A stretch of 64,000 nt of DNA from Dipteris shenzhenensis (taxonomy: Eukaryota; Polypodiophyta; Polypodiopsida; Gleicheniales), in NCBI GenBank assembly GCA_047967505.1, contig CM106541.1; one strand, 5' to 3'. A program made the position numbers and the translations under genes. The number at the start of each line of letters is the position of its first letter. The first letter of the stretch is position 1. Positions 11,901 through 26,900 of this stretch are shown piece by piece. The notes beneath the pieces were generated by a model, which saw nothing but the letters and a program-made list of their open reading frames with translations, searched no databases and had not been told where the DNA came from.

Positions 11901-14900
11901 ATAAAGTGAGTGTTTGCAGTGTTTAAGGTCTGGACTTAAAATGGTATAAACAACAGCTCTGGAGTATGTTGGCAAGTCCTAGTAATCTACCTGTGATATT
12001 CAGATCTGATAACCTGCCTGTCATAGTACGTGTTAATCTAATTATCTTATTAGAATATTAGCAAAGCTGGGGCCAGTTATTACGAGTTTTGATATAGAGA
12101 TTAATTCTCACTGATGTGACTAAACAAGACATGTAAGAGGAGCCGCATTATGCTGTCACATGGGCTGGACTGTGTGTTCCTGCTTTAGTTCCATTAATTT
12201 CATCACAGTTTCAAACCTTTCAAGTCCTTAATTATTCGGGTTTGTCAGCTTTTGTTTACACTTAAACATAAATGAGATAAGCTGCGTTTAAAGCTGGAGT
12301 CCTTATGGGCAGCCGATAGAGGCAGTGTACCAGCTGAAGTGCTTGTAATGACCGAGAGGATTTAGGAGATGCAAATGATTTCTGGGGGAGTAAATCAAAT
12401 GTATGTTTTAAAGGTGATGTGCAAATGTCATTGTAACTGAGAACACAAAGCATGGACTCGTTCCTCTGAGGCAGATGATAATGATGGCTCTTCACAATGT
12501 AAAAAGTGCATCTTTCTTTCTTTTAAAAAGAGTGTTGTGGTAGTTTTGAGCATTTTCTGGCATTGACTTCTCGTTTATTGCCACATTGTGCCACTGCTGG
12601 CGAAAGGAGTTGGAGTGATAATCTCTGACCTGAAACCTTAGTTTTGAAAGTTTTGTGGATCAATAAACTAACCGCTCTGAGTTCCCATGATCCTTGCTAG
12701 TCTTTTGCTAACTCAGGTATGACCATAACAATAGCATACTAACTTAGTTTTATGCAAAACCAGGCTTGGGAAGGTAGTCCTACATATAGCCTGATTTTGC
12801 AGTTCTGGCATTGGCCTCTCCTTCATTGCCACATCATGCTGCTGCTGGCCAAAAGAGTTGGGGTGCTAATCTCGGATCTGAATCCTTAGTTTTGATCCAA
12901 TCCCTTGGATAACCTAACAAGGGACCAATTTCAAATCACAGGTGATAGACATACTAGCATTAAAGTGTCTTGGCGTTCATCTCTCATTTTCCAGCCCCCA
13001 TCATCATCAAACAGTTGGATTAGCGGAAAGACTAGTTGAAACACTGAAGCAGATGATCAAGACATACGTCAATCCCGGCCATGGCAATTGGGATCGAATT
13101 TTGCCTTATGTTTTTCCTGCGTACCACACTACAATAGAAACCTCAATTCACATTAGCCCATCAGAGGAAGGACATTCCCATTAAAGGGGTATGATGGAAT
13201 GTAATGCTCAATCCTTCTTCAATTTCCCAGAATCATCACCTTGAGGGAAGGCCTACTTCATGATGTTGATCAAGCTTGAGGGAAGTGTTGAGAGTTCACA
13301 CTCAACATCATGTGATCACGTGTACATAGCACCATCATGTGATCATATGTGCATAGCACTAACCTTATAGAGTGCTATAAAGGAAAGGGTTAGATCCCCT
13401 AACCCTAAATGGGTTTGTATATATTCTATTTTTTCAACTAAATCTAGTGTACAGTTAGTCAACAGTTAGTCATTTGTGGTGTGCTCTCTAGCTGTGCACT
13501 CTCTCCTCATCTCCACTCTCCTCCTCTCCCCTCTTCATATTTTGTCATGCTATTCTTACCGACTCTCCCTACTAGCAGAAATAGCGCTTGTGTTAACCAT
13601 ATTAAAGCGCTTGGGACAAACCTGGTATTAGGAGGTGGTCCTAACCAATTCCCAAATAGCGCTTGTGTTAGCCTCGCCACTCCTAGGCTTGGGTGATTTG
13701 GGGCTCAAACTCCCTGAGCGCCCTCACACCTTCACTTGTTTGTGGTCATGCATGATGCATGAGACTCAAACCTGGAGTAGCGAGGCTCAGCTTCATCGAG
13801 ACACTCAATGGTAACCTTTTCTCGAGATGATATTTGGGGAACAAACTCCCTGAGTTTGAGCTGTACTCCTTTCATGGCTATTTTCATTGGCGTCGCTATT
13901 TCCTCTGCCCGATCTCTTTACGGATGTGACCCATAGTTCCCACCTCAACTGCTGGAATTACAAATTCCAAGAAGATGCACAGGCGCAATTGGCTGGTATA
14001 ATCATCTCCACAAGGTCCAACCGATGCTATGATCAGCCCTACTCAACAAACTGCGAGTAGCACAAACTCGACAACAACGACTGGACAACGAAGGACATGC
14101 AGATGTCAAATACTGTGAAAGCAATCTCATCTCAGTATATTACCGAGTGCATCATAAGGGATTGTGTGAAACAATTGGATTGGCCCATACAAGATTTTTC
14201 TCCACAACCCAACGTACACATACAAGATGCAGAGGATTGCACTGAGTTCCCACAATCCTTGCTAGTCTTTTTCTAACTCAGGTATGACCAGAACAATAGC
14301 ATACAATTATTTTTGGCAAGCTAGTCCTACATGTAGCCATTTTTTTCTAAGTGGAAGAGTTATCAAGTGGTCATGTCTTAGTTTGTCGCCAGGCCTTCTG
14401 CTCCTTAGTCAAGAATTTCACTGGAAGGTATGGGATCTAATTCAAATCACCTGGTTGAATTCATCCATTTGTGGAGACAAACCTATCTCATTCTTGTAAT
14501 TACATGGAAATCAGTGGACTTTTATGCTTAGAGGCCTGTTGTCCTTATTTACATCCTCACATTTGTTAGGAATTGAGGTTGAGTTTCATGGTTTCAAAGA
14601 GGGTGTTAAAAACTGAATGTCTTGTGATGTTCTCATTGCATGGTCACGACTATTCTAAGGGCACCAGTCATTTTATAAGGATGATAGTTGTCTATCTCTC
14701 TTGTCAGTCAGACTAATGATGTAGCTCAACATCTTATGTATCAGAATCAGTTTAAAAATCTGTTGGGTGTGTTGCCTTTCCGTCTCTTATTTAGGAGATT
14801 ATGTGGAGGACTTGCCAAGCAAGGGAATGCCAAGAGCTTCTTAACCAATAGCCATCTCCTGGTAGATGCAACACTTTGTTAGGATCAGATGGAAAGGGGC

Positions 14901-17900
14901 TTGGGAAAAATGGACGCCCTTGATCTGGACAGCGAAGAATGTTTTGTGATATAATGAGGAATCTTAGAGGCGTGGACCACTGCATGAAAGTGACCTACAC
15001 TGGAAGACCACCATTCCAAATGAAATGGAAGGTTGAAATGAGGAACAGTGTGCCTGCACAGGGCAAAACATAGGATTGCTTCATAGTTTGTTTTGCACGT
15101 AAGGAGGAAAATGGGGGAAATTTACTGCAAATTTAGGATTGGGAAACTATTCTTTGATGTGTGTTCCAAAGTGGAAGCATTATCAAGTGGTCAGGCCTTA
15201 TTTTGTTCAAGACTTTTCATTGGTGTGGAATGCAAATCAGATCACCCAGTTGAATTAGTCCATCTGTGGAGATCCTAATGTTACTCTATGGTGCTATACT
15301 TGATGCAGGGAATGGCGGATATTCATTCTCTAGTGGATCGATTAGCAGCTTCCAAACACTTCCGTGGCGCCTCAGATTGGATACTACCTTTGCATTCGTC
15401 AGTATCCATTCTTGAACAACGGAAAGCATTTCAAACTCCTCCAAGTGGTGTACGCAAGGTTGGATTTTCATATATGATTTTTTTAAAACAGTAGATGCTT
15501 TATGTGGTGTGCTGGTCACTTTCCACAAGCAACTATGTGGTTTCATCATGACTGAGTGCATTATAAATGAAGTATTCTTATAACTTTTTAAGGTTTCAAG
15601 AATCCATATCGATACACACCTTGTAATTCATAGTAAAGTTGGCACTTAGTGCTCGACAGATCAACCCCATCAATAATAAATTGTCTTGTTTTGCAGGTTG
15701 TGGTAGCAACGAACATTGCAGAGACAAGCATAACGATTGAGGATGTTGTCCATGTTATCGATTGTGGCAAGCACAAAGAGATCCAATATGATCCTCACAG
15801 AGTTAGTGCTCTTATATATTGTTTAAAAATTCTTTGGCCTTTCAGATCATTTGTAATTATGGGCTAGAAGCTCAGCAAATATTGAAGAGTGCAAATAAGA
15901 AATGGGTTTGAACTTTGATCTTAAAAGAAATGTTTGTTTCTGCATTAAAAATCTTCCAAGTAACCGAGAGTATGGACATATATGGTCTTGGAGAGAGCTG
16001 CATATCCCTGTGATCCATCCAGTCTTGGTGAAAGACTGTGTAGGGTTGCTAAGATCCCGGTTGGTCAGTGCTCGCTCCTAGATGCTAGGAATGTCTTCCT
16101 TTGCGTTGCCATTTGGATCAATCTAGCTACAACCTGTCGTTCTGGGAGAGACAGAAAGGTCATCAGACCATTCTCTGCATATCCTGTGCTGAGCCGAGTA
16201 TCCCTGACACTGCCATATAAATCAAATGCTCGCCCTCAATCAAACAGTCCAGAGATTTTACAGAGCCTCTCCTTCCTGGGGGTGTCTGTCCATCTACTGG
16301 TCTCTACCTCCAGGTCATGCGAGCTGACTCTAGATCTGCAAATAGCCTGTTTCTTGTACATGGAGATATTGTCCTTGAGATACTGTTGCTCATTGTTTGT
16401 TAACATGGGGTTATTTCTTTCTTGTAAAACTCCATTTCCTCCTTACATCACTTTATAATTTTCAAGAGAAGCCCTATCTAGATTTCTTTAAGGGCAGGGT
16501 GTGAGACCGGCTATGGTCCCAAAGGTCCCTGAAGAAGTCTTACACAAATTGTCCACCACTTTCTGCTGCACAAAGTCCCATTTCTTCTATGAAGAAGTCT
16601 GGGATCTTCTGCTATCTGGGGCCATGTCCCATAGTGGGTCTCATGAGTCTAGACCTAAGTCGGAGAATCTCATGTATGAAGAGTATGGTGGATGTCTGAG
16701 TCATCAATGGCTACTCATATTCGTGTATCCATGGGAGAAAAGGCATTGATATCTCCCTCAGATCTCATATTACATGGACATCGCATTTGGACATGCTCTT
16801 AAGTGTGTATTACAAAGTGGTGCAAAGCCTTAGGTCCTGTGGTGTCGTGTGGTTGTAATCTCGTGACCTGCCGCAATCTGGTATCTATGAGATGAGGTTT
16901 CGAGCTGGCCCATGGTCATCCATACTGCATGGAAGATTGATGTACAAGTATCTTGGCGCCTGGAGAGAGTGTTCCCACAATAATTGCTTTCTGTAGAAGG
17001 CCATGTTGGTCCCATGCGGCTACATGGGAAATATCTATGTCCTATGGATGTATACTTGCCATAGGTCAGCTCAGATGAGTTGATGAGTAGCCTGCTGTGT
17101 CAGATGCAAGAAAGGGGCATTTAGTGAGTTCTGATATGGCGGTGATCAATAGGCATGTCCTGCAATCAAAACCAGCGTGAGATGATCATCTAGATATGTC
17201 CTTGTTCCCTTCAAAGCTGCTCTCATACTCATAAAAGTAGATCTATATGCTGTTGTCCTGAATCTCACAATCATAGGTCTAGATGGTGCATCATTCTTGC
17301 CTACTCTCCACAGCCACCCCTCCGGAGCCTCATATTCTGCTCTCTCTCCTCAATTCCCTCCTGTGGGCTGACTCCCAAGTATATCCTATCACTGCAGGCA
17401 GCCCTCTCTCAGGGTTCTCATGTGTCTCAGTGTAGAAGATCAGGTCTCTTTCAGTGTATGTCTCTAAGAAGCCCCCAAGGTCGGACCAGAGGGTGCCATT
17501 GCAATTCCACACCGCTATCATCAGCTTATTATGTGCTCTTATCTCATGGGTCTGACACCGTCATTTGTTTTTCGCTGCACCCTCTTCCTGCTCCCCTCTT
17601 TCTGCCCTCTCTCGGATAGTTACCTTCCCGTCTCTGTAGGCTGCCCATTTCCCTTCTTGCCTTGCTTCCATAACTCGCACCATCCCTTCCCTCCTGTGCT
17701 CTTGTTGCAGGAGTGTGAGATCATCATCCAAATAGATTTTGGTGCCCTTCAGTGTGGTCCTCATGTCCATGAGAGTAGATCTTTCATTTGCTGTCCGCAA
17801 TTTGATCACCATGAGCCTTGTCGGTGCATCTGTCTCACTTACTCTTTGTTATGCTCTAGCCGAGATAGCATGACCTCGGAAAGATCGGTGGGCATTTTCT

Positions 17901-20900
17901 CTTAGATGACCAACTTTTATAATAATTAGTGTGCGTAAATGAAATGGTCAAGAGAAGTAACTGCCAAGGTCCTAGGTGAGGGTGAAATGGCATTGACTAG
18001 GTGGTTCTGAGTGCTAAGGCCTAGGTGCACCTAAATGTGCAATAATGCCAAGGGGCAAATGGTTTTAATGTGCCCCAAGAGAGGGGTAAATGGTGCACCA
18101 AGTGAAAGGCTAAAATGATGACATGTGGCAAGGGGGAACCATCTAGGGAGTTGAGGGTCTCGTGGATATGCATGAGGAAAACAAGAAAGACGTATGAATT
18201 GGAAAATGCGATCTAGGAGAGTATGGCTGGGTGGAACAATTGTGATGCCATCGCCCGTGATCTGAGTGTGAGTTAGAATCGAGATTGTATCAATTGGTAT
18301 CAGAGCTGAAGGTAAGGAAAGGAGGCTCGTAGGCTGTGACGGACAGCAGGCGGTGGGAAAAGAAATTTTTAACGGCTGCTCGTCGACGTGCTCCACGAAG
18401 ACCATCGTCGCCTACAAAGACCATGGAGAAGACAATCGTAGGCTGGGAGCGCAGAGGTGACGCGGGCCGTTCGTGACGGGGAACCTCTGGTGGCGGAAGA
18501 TTTCGATCAAGCTTTGACAGGCGTCTCAGGTGGACGTTCTGCTAGGACGGCGTAGCGTAGGATTGACGGACATTTGTTGCAGGCTTTCCTCCATCAGAAC
18601 ATGGTCCGTCAACGAGTTTTGGGAACTCGGTCAGTCATCCTTTTTAGTTACCCCTGGTGGAGCATCGACGGGCGACTGTGTGGAGACAAGTGAAGGCTGA
18701 ACGGGGCGAAGACCTGCGGATCATAGTTGACGTGACGAATTGGAAGGCTCTGAACGAAGATGCCGTTGCAGGCCATATGATCTACCAGTTAATTCTGAGC
18801 GCAGTTGGCAGTGAACGCTGTTGACGTGAGAGATTTGTACACAGGGAAAATCAGGAAGCGAGAGGCACACAAATTATCAATTTTTGCCTTTAACCTTGTC
18901 TCAGAGCGAAGCGCGCATACTCAATCTGCGTGGAGCTTCCAGGGAGCATTTTTTCCCCTCTATACAAATTTTGGGTGGTTGTCGATTTGTTTTCTACAAC
19001 AGAGGCTGTCGTTTAATTTCCTGCATAACAAAAGGGAGATCTGAAAAAAATAAATAAATCTATTTTCCCTTGTGAAACTATGGAGGCAGAAGGACTGAAT
19101 TCTAGGGTGAATCCTAGTGAGTCTAGAGTACGGTCTGCACAACAAATGTCACATCACACAACACCTACTTTGGTCGGTAGGATTTCGATATTAGAAGATG
19201 CTTTACAGCAGATTATGAACCAGTAGCTTCAAGTGAACGCTGGTCAGAATGAGATCAGGGAGATGGTGCAAGCCTTGTCGGCTAGACCGTCTAGAATTGA
19301 TAAGGGCAAAGCTCTAGCAGAGCCAGAGCCCAGTATACATTCATCAGAGCGTGCAAGGGTCAAGGTGCCTAATATTGCTAACTATAGACCAGAGAAGTAC
19401 GCTGGTTAGATGACCGAGCGTAGTTCTGATGTGATCGAGGTTTGGTTACACAAGTGGGAAGAAGCCTTCGCCATTTGTGAAATCAGATTTGATCTAAAGA
19501 AAATCCGTGAGGCCACTCACCTGTTTATTGAGGCAGTGGATAAATGGTGGATAAAGCAACATAAGGATCAAGTTGCTCCTACCACCTGGGAAGGGTTTAA
19601 AGCTGAATTTAAGAAACACTTTCTTCCACCTGATGAAGACTCCCGAGCTTGGGATGCTTACAGAAGTCTTCGTCAGAGGAGTCTGTCGGTGGCAAAGTAC
19701 ACTGACAAATTCAGGGAATGTGTCATGAAAATAACAGACCCTCTCCCTATGTCGATTCAGTTAAAAGACTATATCTATGGACTGAACGACAAGATCAAAA
19801 TGGAAGTTCGGGCTAAATATGTGACTACATTAGATGAATCTATTGCAGTAGCCCTGAACTATGAGGATGCCAGAGGTAGACCTAGTGGATTTGTGCAGGT
19901 AGGGACTCAGTATGAGTACCCGAAAAAAGGGGGATTTCAGAGGAAATGGACTTCAAAGACAAGTGTCTCGCAGCCAAGTGGCCAAACCAAGCAGGTGAAG
20001 CCGGGTTGAGGGACCAGCAAAAACAAGTACCATCGTTGGGGTGAAAAGGAAGATAACTCCAATGGCAGCCCAGGCTTGGTCAAAGTCCTCGTTGACCCCT
20101 GAACAAAAAGAGAAAGCTAGAAAAGAAGGATTGTGCTTCGGCTGCCTTCAGCGACATCAGTGGAAAGATTGTCCATTGAATAAAGACCGTCGCACAGCTA
20201 ATATGATAATATCTGAATGCAACGTGGAAATGCAGGAGAGTCCCAATGCGGAACATATGCAGATGCAATTGGTGGGACCTTCTCAGAGGTTAGTACCTGT
20301 GTTGTTAAGTGTGTCTGTTACTAAGTTAGTAAGTGGTGCACCTGATAACATCCTTTCTAAGCCCGCAGCAACAGGGTATACGGTTTTCGATGAGCCCGAG
20401 TTGATTAAAATGAAAGGGCAAGTAACCAGTCATGATAAGCGTCAACACACAATGTAATCAACTCAAAGCTTATTAAGAGGCTCAAATTGAAAACTAGTCC
20501 GTCTGACTATGCTTATACGGTTAGGATGGCGGACGGAAGTTCAACTGAAGTATGGGACCAAAGGGTTACCCAGTTGGAACTTCGAATTCAGGACTATGTT
20601 GAGAAGCTGGACTTTAAATTGACCAGACTTGCTCACGCAGATATAGCCCTAGGCATGGCTTGGCATTTTCGGAAAAATCCAGCCATTGATTGGAAGAAGC
20701 ATATTTACCAGTTCAAGATGAACGGGGTAGAATATGTTTTGTGAGGTGAGAAGGATTTACCTCGAGGACCACTGATTTCAGCCATGGAAATTCGGAGGAC
20801 TCCGAAAGAGTTTCTGTATCTGTGTATAGCATCGGTAGAGTCGATTGATAATGCATCGACTAGCACTGAGGCTACCCAAGATGGGGAAATGGCCGAGTTG

Positions 20901-23900
20901 GCTAAAGAGATATCAGAGAAGTTCTCTGAATGTTTTAGGGATGAACTACCTTATGGGTTACCTCCAGAGCGGAAAGTTCAGCATAAGATTGAACTGATCC
21001 CGGGGGTAGAACCTGTAAATAGACCTCCCTATAGAATGAGTTTTACTGAAGAGGCGGAGGTGCGTAGACAACTGGAAGAATACCTCAAGTTGGGGCAGAT
21101 TCAACCAAGTTTCTCACCTTTTGCTTCGCCAGTGATATTAAAGAAGAAAAAGGATGATATGTTTCGCCTCTGTATAGATTACAGAGCATTGAATAATATC
21201 ACTGTTAAGCAAAGGTATCCGATGGCTCGGATTGATGATTTGCTAGATGCATTACATGGGGCCGTGATTTTCAGCAAGATAGATCTTAAGTGTGGCTACC
21301 ATCTGGATTAGAGCCGAGGATGTGCATAAAACCGCTTTCAGAAGCAGGTTTGGTCATTATGAGTTTTTGGTAATGCCCTTTGGACTTACCAATGCTCCAG
21401 TGACATTCGTCATGCTTATGAACGATTTGCTACGTCCGTATATTGGAAAGTTCGTAGTACATTTTATTGACGATATCCTGATATTCAGTAAAAGTATTAC
21501 TGAGCATCGTGAACACTTAAGAATAGTGTTCAGTACTTTGAGGAAAGCCAGTCTTTATGTAAATAAAAAGAAAACTATACTGTGTCTGGTTAGGCTGGAA
21601 TATTTAGGGTTCATAATTACTCCACAGGGGGTAGAAATGGATCCGAAGAAAGTCGCAGCGATACTAACTTGGCCAATCCCTCAGAGTCTGACCGCGTTTT
21701 GCGATCATTCTTGGGATTTGTCCAGTTTTATAGAAGGCATATCAAAGGATATTCCGGAATAGTATCGCCATTGACTGATCTGACCTCAGATAAAGTACCT
21801 TTTATTTGGGGACAGAATCAACAAGAAAGTTTTAACACCATAAAACAAGCTGTGGTCACAGGACCGGTGTTAAAAATAGTTGATCCCCAGAAACCGTTGT
21901 TCCTAGAAACCGATGCAAGTGGCATTGCGGTAGGAGCAGTTCTCCTTGAAGAGGGAAGGCCAGTAGCCTTTGAAAGCAAGAAGCTTTCTCCCTCTCAAAG
22001 GAATTGGCCAACTCATGAATTGGAGTTGTATCCTGTTGTTATCCATGCTTTGAAAACATGGAGGCATTATTTGTATGGTTCAGAGTTTTATGTGGATGTG
22101 GATCATGATACTCTGAAACATTTTTATAAACAGCCTGACTTGAGGGGCCGCCAAGCTAGGTGGGCAGAGCTCATGCAGGAGTTTAATTTAACGATTCGGT
22201 ACCGAAGAGGAAAAGACAATAAGGTTGCTGATGCGTTGTCTCGCATTATGCACAACCTGAGTTTCACGGTATTAGAGAGTGCTCTAATGACCGAGATCAG
22301 AGAAACTCAAAAGGTGGACGAGTTTGTCCAGAGCTTATGGCCTAAGGCTCATGTGTTGAAACCCGGGGAAAATGATAAGGATGACTTGGCATCTAGAAAA
22401 GGCCAAACTTATGCAAGATATACCATAAGGGATGGTATGCTAGAAAGAAATGGCAAGGTTGTAGTACCTAGTCAGAATGATCTTAGGCAGAGAGTCATTC
22501 GACAGTGCCATGATAGCCCGTGTGCGGGACATCCAGGAGTCGAGAAGACATATGATCTTGTGAAGCGAGATTTCTTCTGGCCAAAGATAAAAAAGCATAT
22601 TCATGAATGTGACACGGTGTTTCTCGTGTCAGGTAAGCAAGGCCGAATGGGTGAAGCCACTCGGACTTTTACAGCCCTTGGAGATACCACTAAGTGGGAG
22701 AGCATTTCCATGACTTTATTGTAGGGCTGCCTACGACACAAGGAGGGTATGATTCTATCCTTGTGGTGGTTGACCATCTAACCAAGATGGCTCACTTCAT
22801 TCCGACTAGAGAGTCTGTTAGTGCCCCGCGAGTGGCGGATTTGTTTATTAAACATATATTTCGTCTGCATGGATTGCCTAGATCCATAGTGTCAGACAGA
22901 GATGTCAGATTTACCGGTCATTTTTGGACAGCGGTATTTGAGACACTAAGGACTGAGTTGGGAATGAGTAGTGGGGATCATCCTGAGACGGATGGTTAGA
23001 CGGAGAGAGTCAACCAGACTTTAGAGGATATGTTGAGAGCATATGTGTCATTGAGGCAACATACGTGGGACAAGTGGTTGCCATTGTTGGAGTTTGCCTA
23101 CAATGATAGAAAACATTCATCAACCGGGTTCAGTCCGTTTGAGCTGAACTATGGTTATAGACCAACCAATCCAACTATAGTTGGAGTACCTCAGAAAGTG
23201 CCTAGTGCCGCGAACTTTGTGGTTCAGATGCGGGAGATGCTAGCACTTGCGAGAGCTAATATCCGCCAGGCTATGGATAGAGCCAAGGTGTATGCGGATG
23301 AAAACCGGTCTATAAGAGTATTTAAGGAAGGAGAAAAAGTTTTTCTCAGAGTTCCTTTGCACTTGAAGTTGTTGACTTCAGGAGAGTGTGCTAAGTTATC
23401 ACCTCGATACTGTGGGCCGTGGTTAATTCTAAAAAGAATAGGCAAGGTAGCCTATAAATTAGAATTACCACTGGGGTGTAAGGTGCACCCAATGTTTCAT
23501 GTTTCTCGTTTAAAGAAATTTTTGCATATTGGTGACTCACTAATCGAAGGTGTGGTTTTATTTCAAGAGATAGAGGATAATGCAAGACGCAGACCAACAA
23601 GAATCCTGGACCGAGGAACAATGCAAATACGAAATCGGAAGATACCCACGGTGTTGGTTGCATGGCATGGTCAGCCTCTATCGGAAGCTACCTGGGACTC
23701 CGTATACCAGTTACGGAGAGTGTTCCCAGATTTCATCATTGAGGACGCTGATGCTTGAAGAGGGAAGGAATGTTATGCTCTAGCCGAGATAGCATGACCT
23801 CGGAAAGATCGGTGGGCATTTTCTCTTAGATGACCAACTTTTGTAATAATTAATGTGCGTAAATGAAATGGTCAAGAGAAGTAACTGCCAAGGTCCTAGG

Positions 23901-26900
23901 TGAGGGTGAAATGGCATTGACTAGGTGGTTCTGAGTGCTAAGACCTAGGTGCACCTAAATGTGCAATAATGCCAAGGGGCAAATGGTTTTAATGTGCCCC
24001 AAGAGAGGGGTAAATGGTGCACCAAGTGAAAGGCTAAAATGATGACATGTGGCAAGGGGGAACCATCTAGGGAGTTGAGGGTCTCGTGGATATGCATGAG
24101 GAAAACAAGAAAGACGTATGAATTGGAAAATGCGATCCAGGAGAGTATGGCTGGGTGGAACAATTGTGATGCCAGTTAGAATCGAGATTGTATCACTCTC
24201 CAAGCTGATTCACAGGTGAGGTTGATGCCCATCTTTTCAAATAAAGCCTTGGCATCTGACACGGGGGTATCTCCCACTATTAAGCCTCTTGCTAGTACAT
24301 TCATAGCCTTGCTGTTACGCCGCTTTTCTTCCTCCAAAGTTTCAGAGATGAGTGGGTGCTGTTGTGCCTTTTTTCAGTACATCCTTCCATGTAAGCATAT
24401 CTGCCTTCCCCTTCGTGATTTGCTGTGCGAACTCAGCATGTTTCCCCTGCATATTGGCTTGTAAGACTGCCATTTCCTTCTTGAGCTTCTCATTCTCAGA
24501 TTTCAGCTCATCAATGAGTTTACATCCCTCTTATGAGGTCCCCTTTGTGTCCTTGAACTGCTTCATTTGCTCTTTGATAAGGTTCAGCTCTTCTTGGATA
24601 GGTGGCTGAAGCTTCCCTTCCTCCCAATGTGCACCTGCCTTTAACTTCTCATTCTCATCTTTGAGAGTGGCGTCTTGGACTTCTAGAATCTCAATTTGGG
24701 AGTTAAGAGAGCTGGTTTTCTCATTCAGCATTTGAGATACCTCTTTTGCCCATTTTCGTTTGCATTTCCTCTTGCCATTTCTTCATGTCATCTTGTAATT
24801 GAGCATGTAGGATGGAGAGCTCATCATTCCTGTTTTCCCCTTATTTCTTTTGTATGCATTCTAGCTCAGCATCCTGAAATTTACACATCTCCTTGATTGT
24901 TGATGTGCAACCTTTGATATTCTTATCTTCTATACTTGCGCTGTTTTCGCCTCTTGTTTTTTGGTCCTGTGGGCTGTCCATTGTTCCCATTTGATCCCTT
25001 TCTTGATCAGTGCTGACTTGCAAAGCACAAGAGAGCAGGAATGAAGAGATCCCTCACATATTTGCTGTCTTGGGTGAACTTAAAGCATGCTGGTAACTCT
25101 TCCCTTATCCTCTTTGTCTTTTCAGTATTGCATTTGCCGTTAGGATCACTTCTTCTGCATTTTCTTGATCTGAAGTTGTTTCTTGATTCCTGCTCGTTTG
25201 AACAGAGATATGGTGTTGGAGTTGAGGTGTAGGGGCTAGAAATAGCCTTTTTGAGCTGATGAAGGGCCTAGGGCAGCCCAAACCAGTCCACCCGAGATGG
25301 TAGACAGGTCATAGTCAATGTCATGATCATCAAAGTCACCATAGTCATAGTCCTCACTGATATCATCATCATCATCATCATAGTGGATACAGTCTAATCC
25401 AATACAATACAATGCAACACACAACATGGCATGAAACGTCAAGATAGGCCTGGTGATGAACCAGGCAATGTAGGCAAAAAGCCCATGACTACAAACCATG
25501 TGGGTGTCCGAGCGTACTACCTCCTTTGATCCCTCTCCACCTCCAATGCCATAGATGAAGTTAGGACTAGCCATGGCTGTCACATGTACCTCTGCACTTG
25601 GGTGCAAAGTGACACACTGGCTACATCGACACGTGCGTAGTAGTTCCCTAATAGGAGATTTTGTGGTATCTTGTGACCCCTTTGTGAGCCCTGTTCCAGG
25701 GATAGTCAAGCACAAGCTATGTAAGTCAGTATCTCAGCCTTAGGTCAAGTCAGAAGATAGGTGCTTGTTAATTGGTAACCACTGGAGAACAGTAGGTTAG
25801 TGTTTCCATCTTAGGTTTAGTGATATGTCTAGGTCTAGCCTAGGATAGGAGCCCTTTTGGGCCGCCTGGAACATATGAAAGGGAATGGGCTGGGGAAGGG
25901 CTGCTTATATAGGCTGCCTTGCACCCCACCCAAGGTGGGCTTTTATGGGGAAAAGGGCTGCAAAGCCAGTCCTAAAACAGCCGACTAGAAGGCGGCCTGT
26001 TAAGGGCAGGTTGGCTCAGCCCCAGCCCCTATTTAAAGGGGAGCCTCTTGCCTCTTTCAGTTATCTTTTATAGTTTTACACAGCTCATTCTCAGCTCTTT
26101 ATTTCAGTCATCTCTCAGCTCTCTTATAGGATCTATCACTTCTAGCTTTCACTCTCTCACTCATGCAGTAACCCTGCATTCAAGTGGACAGCACAAGCCT
26201 CTCCCTTGCCTTGCAGAAGCGTCCTACATCTTCAGTGTGGATAGCATCAAGGTCTCGGTATTGGTCGGCGTTGCCTCTTAGGTCTTTGGGTCTGCTCTAC
26301 GTTTGCGCAGTGAGCTCTTCAGAAGCGTGTTTCCATGCTCTCTTGAAGAGTGTTCTTTGTATTTCTCAGTTCTCCAAGTATAAAGCAAATTCTTCCCTAC
26401 TTGGGGGAGGGGGCCCTTAGTGGGTAGAGACCCAATCGGTGACTCTACTCTCTCTCTACCCTCATCTCCTTTCTCTCTATATGGTGGATTACATTAATTC
26501 CTCGCTAAAGGTTTAAAGAAGGTGTTGTTGTGAATAACACGATCCGGAAAGGACACACAATCAAGCACCATGGAAGGGTCTAGAAAAGGAGTCATCATTG
26601 AAGACTATGAAGAGGAGAAAGACTACCAACAAGATCCACTTCTGCCAAGTGCTCAAGAAGTGTTGGTGAACCTTCTAGAGCAGAATCGGGTCCTCCTACA
26701 GGAACTCGAAGAACATTCATCCCAGCTAGAAGAAAGCAGAAGATAGCTAGACTAGACATAACAACGTCTGGAGGAAAAAGATGCAGAAAAGCTGCCGGAA
26801 GAAAGAGGAACCACAGATTTTGAAAAACTGCTCTTGTTGATGCGTGAGGAATGTAAAAATGAGGAGGCATTGCGATGCCTAGAGCTCGCCCTGGCAGAGA

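Larger units (their letters stand above)
17847..24195 (+). mobile_element. Gypsy I: complete but degenerate Ty3/gypsy element
   Basis: Two LTRs, a tRNA-Met primer site, gag, pol and a polypurine tract are present in order. The element is inserted in the ORF1 of LINE III with a 4-of-5 target duplication (ctctt and ctctc). It lies sense to the helicase gene inside intron 7. RNase H and integrase follow RT, as in Metaviridae. The sequence ends with a chromodomain-like segment. Confidence 0.93.
17161..25023 (-). mobile_element. LINE III: minus-strand LINE fragment split by Gypsy I
   Basis: On the minus strand, ORF1 begins at about 25023 and its coiled-coil part runs to 24196. The ORF1 C-terminal part resumes at 17846, and the endonuclease start lies at 17521. 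Gypsy I occupies 17847-24195 between them, with ctctt/ctctc as a near-perfect 5-bp duplication. A second diverged ORF1-like stretch at about 17200-17290 suggests that two copies are joined here. Confidence 0.8.

Noticed and set aside
13560-13690. AGCGCTTGTGTTA repeats as a regulatory pair
   Set aside because: Two or three imperfect copies in an LTR-like region; too few to support a call.
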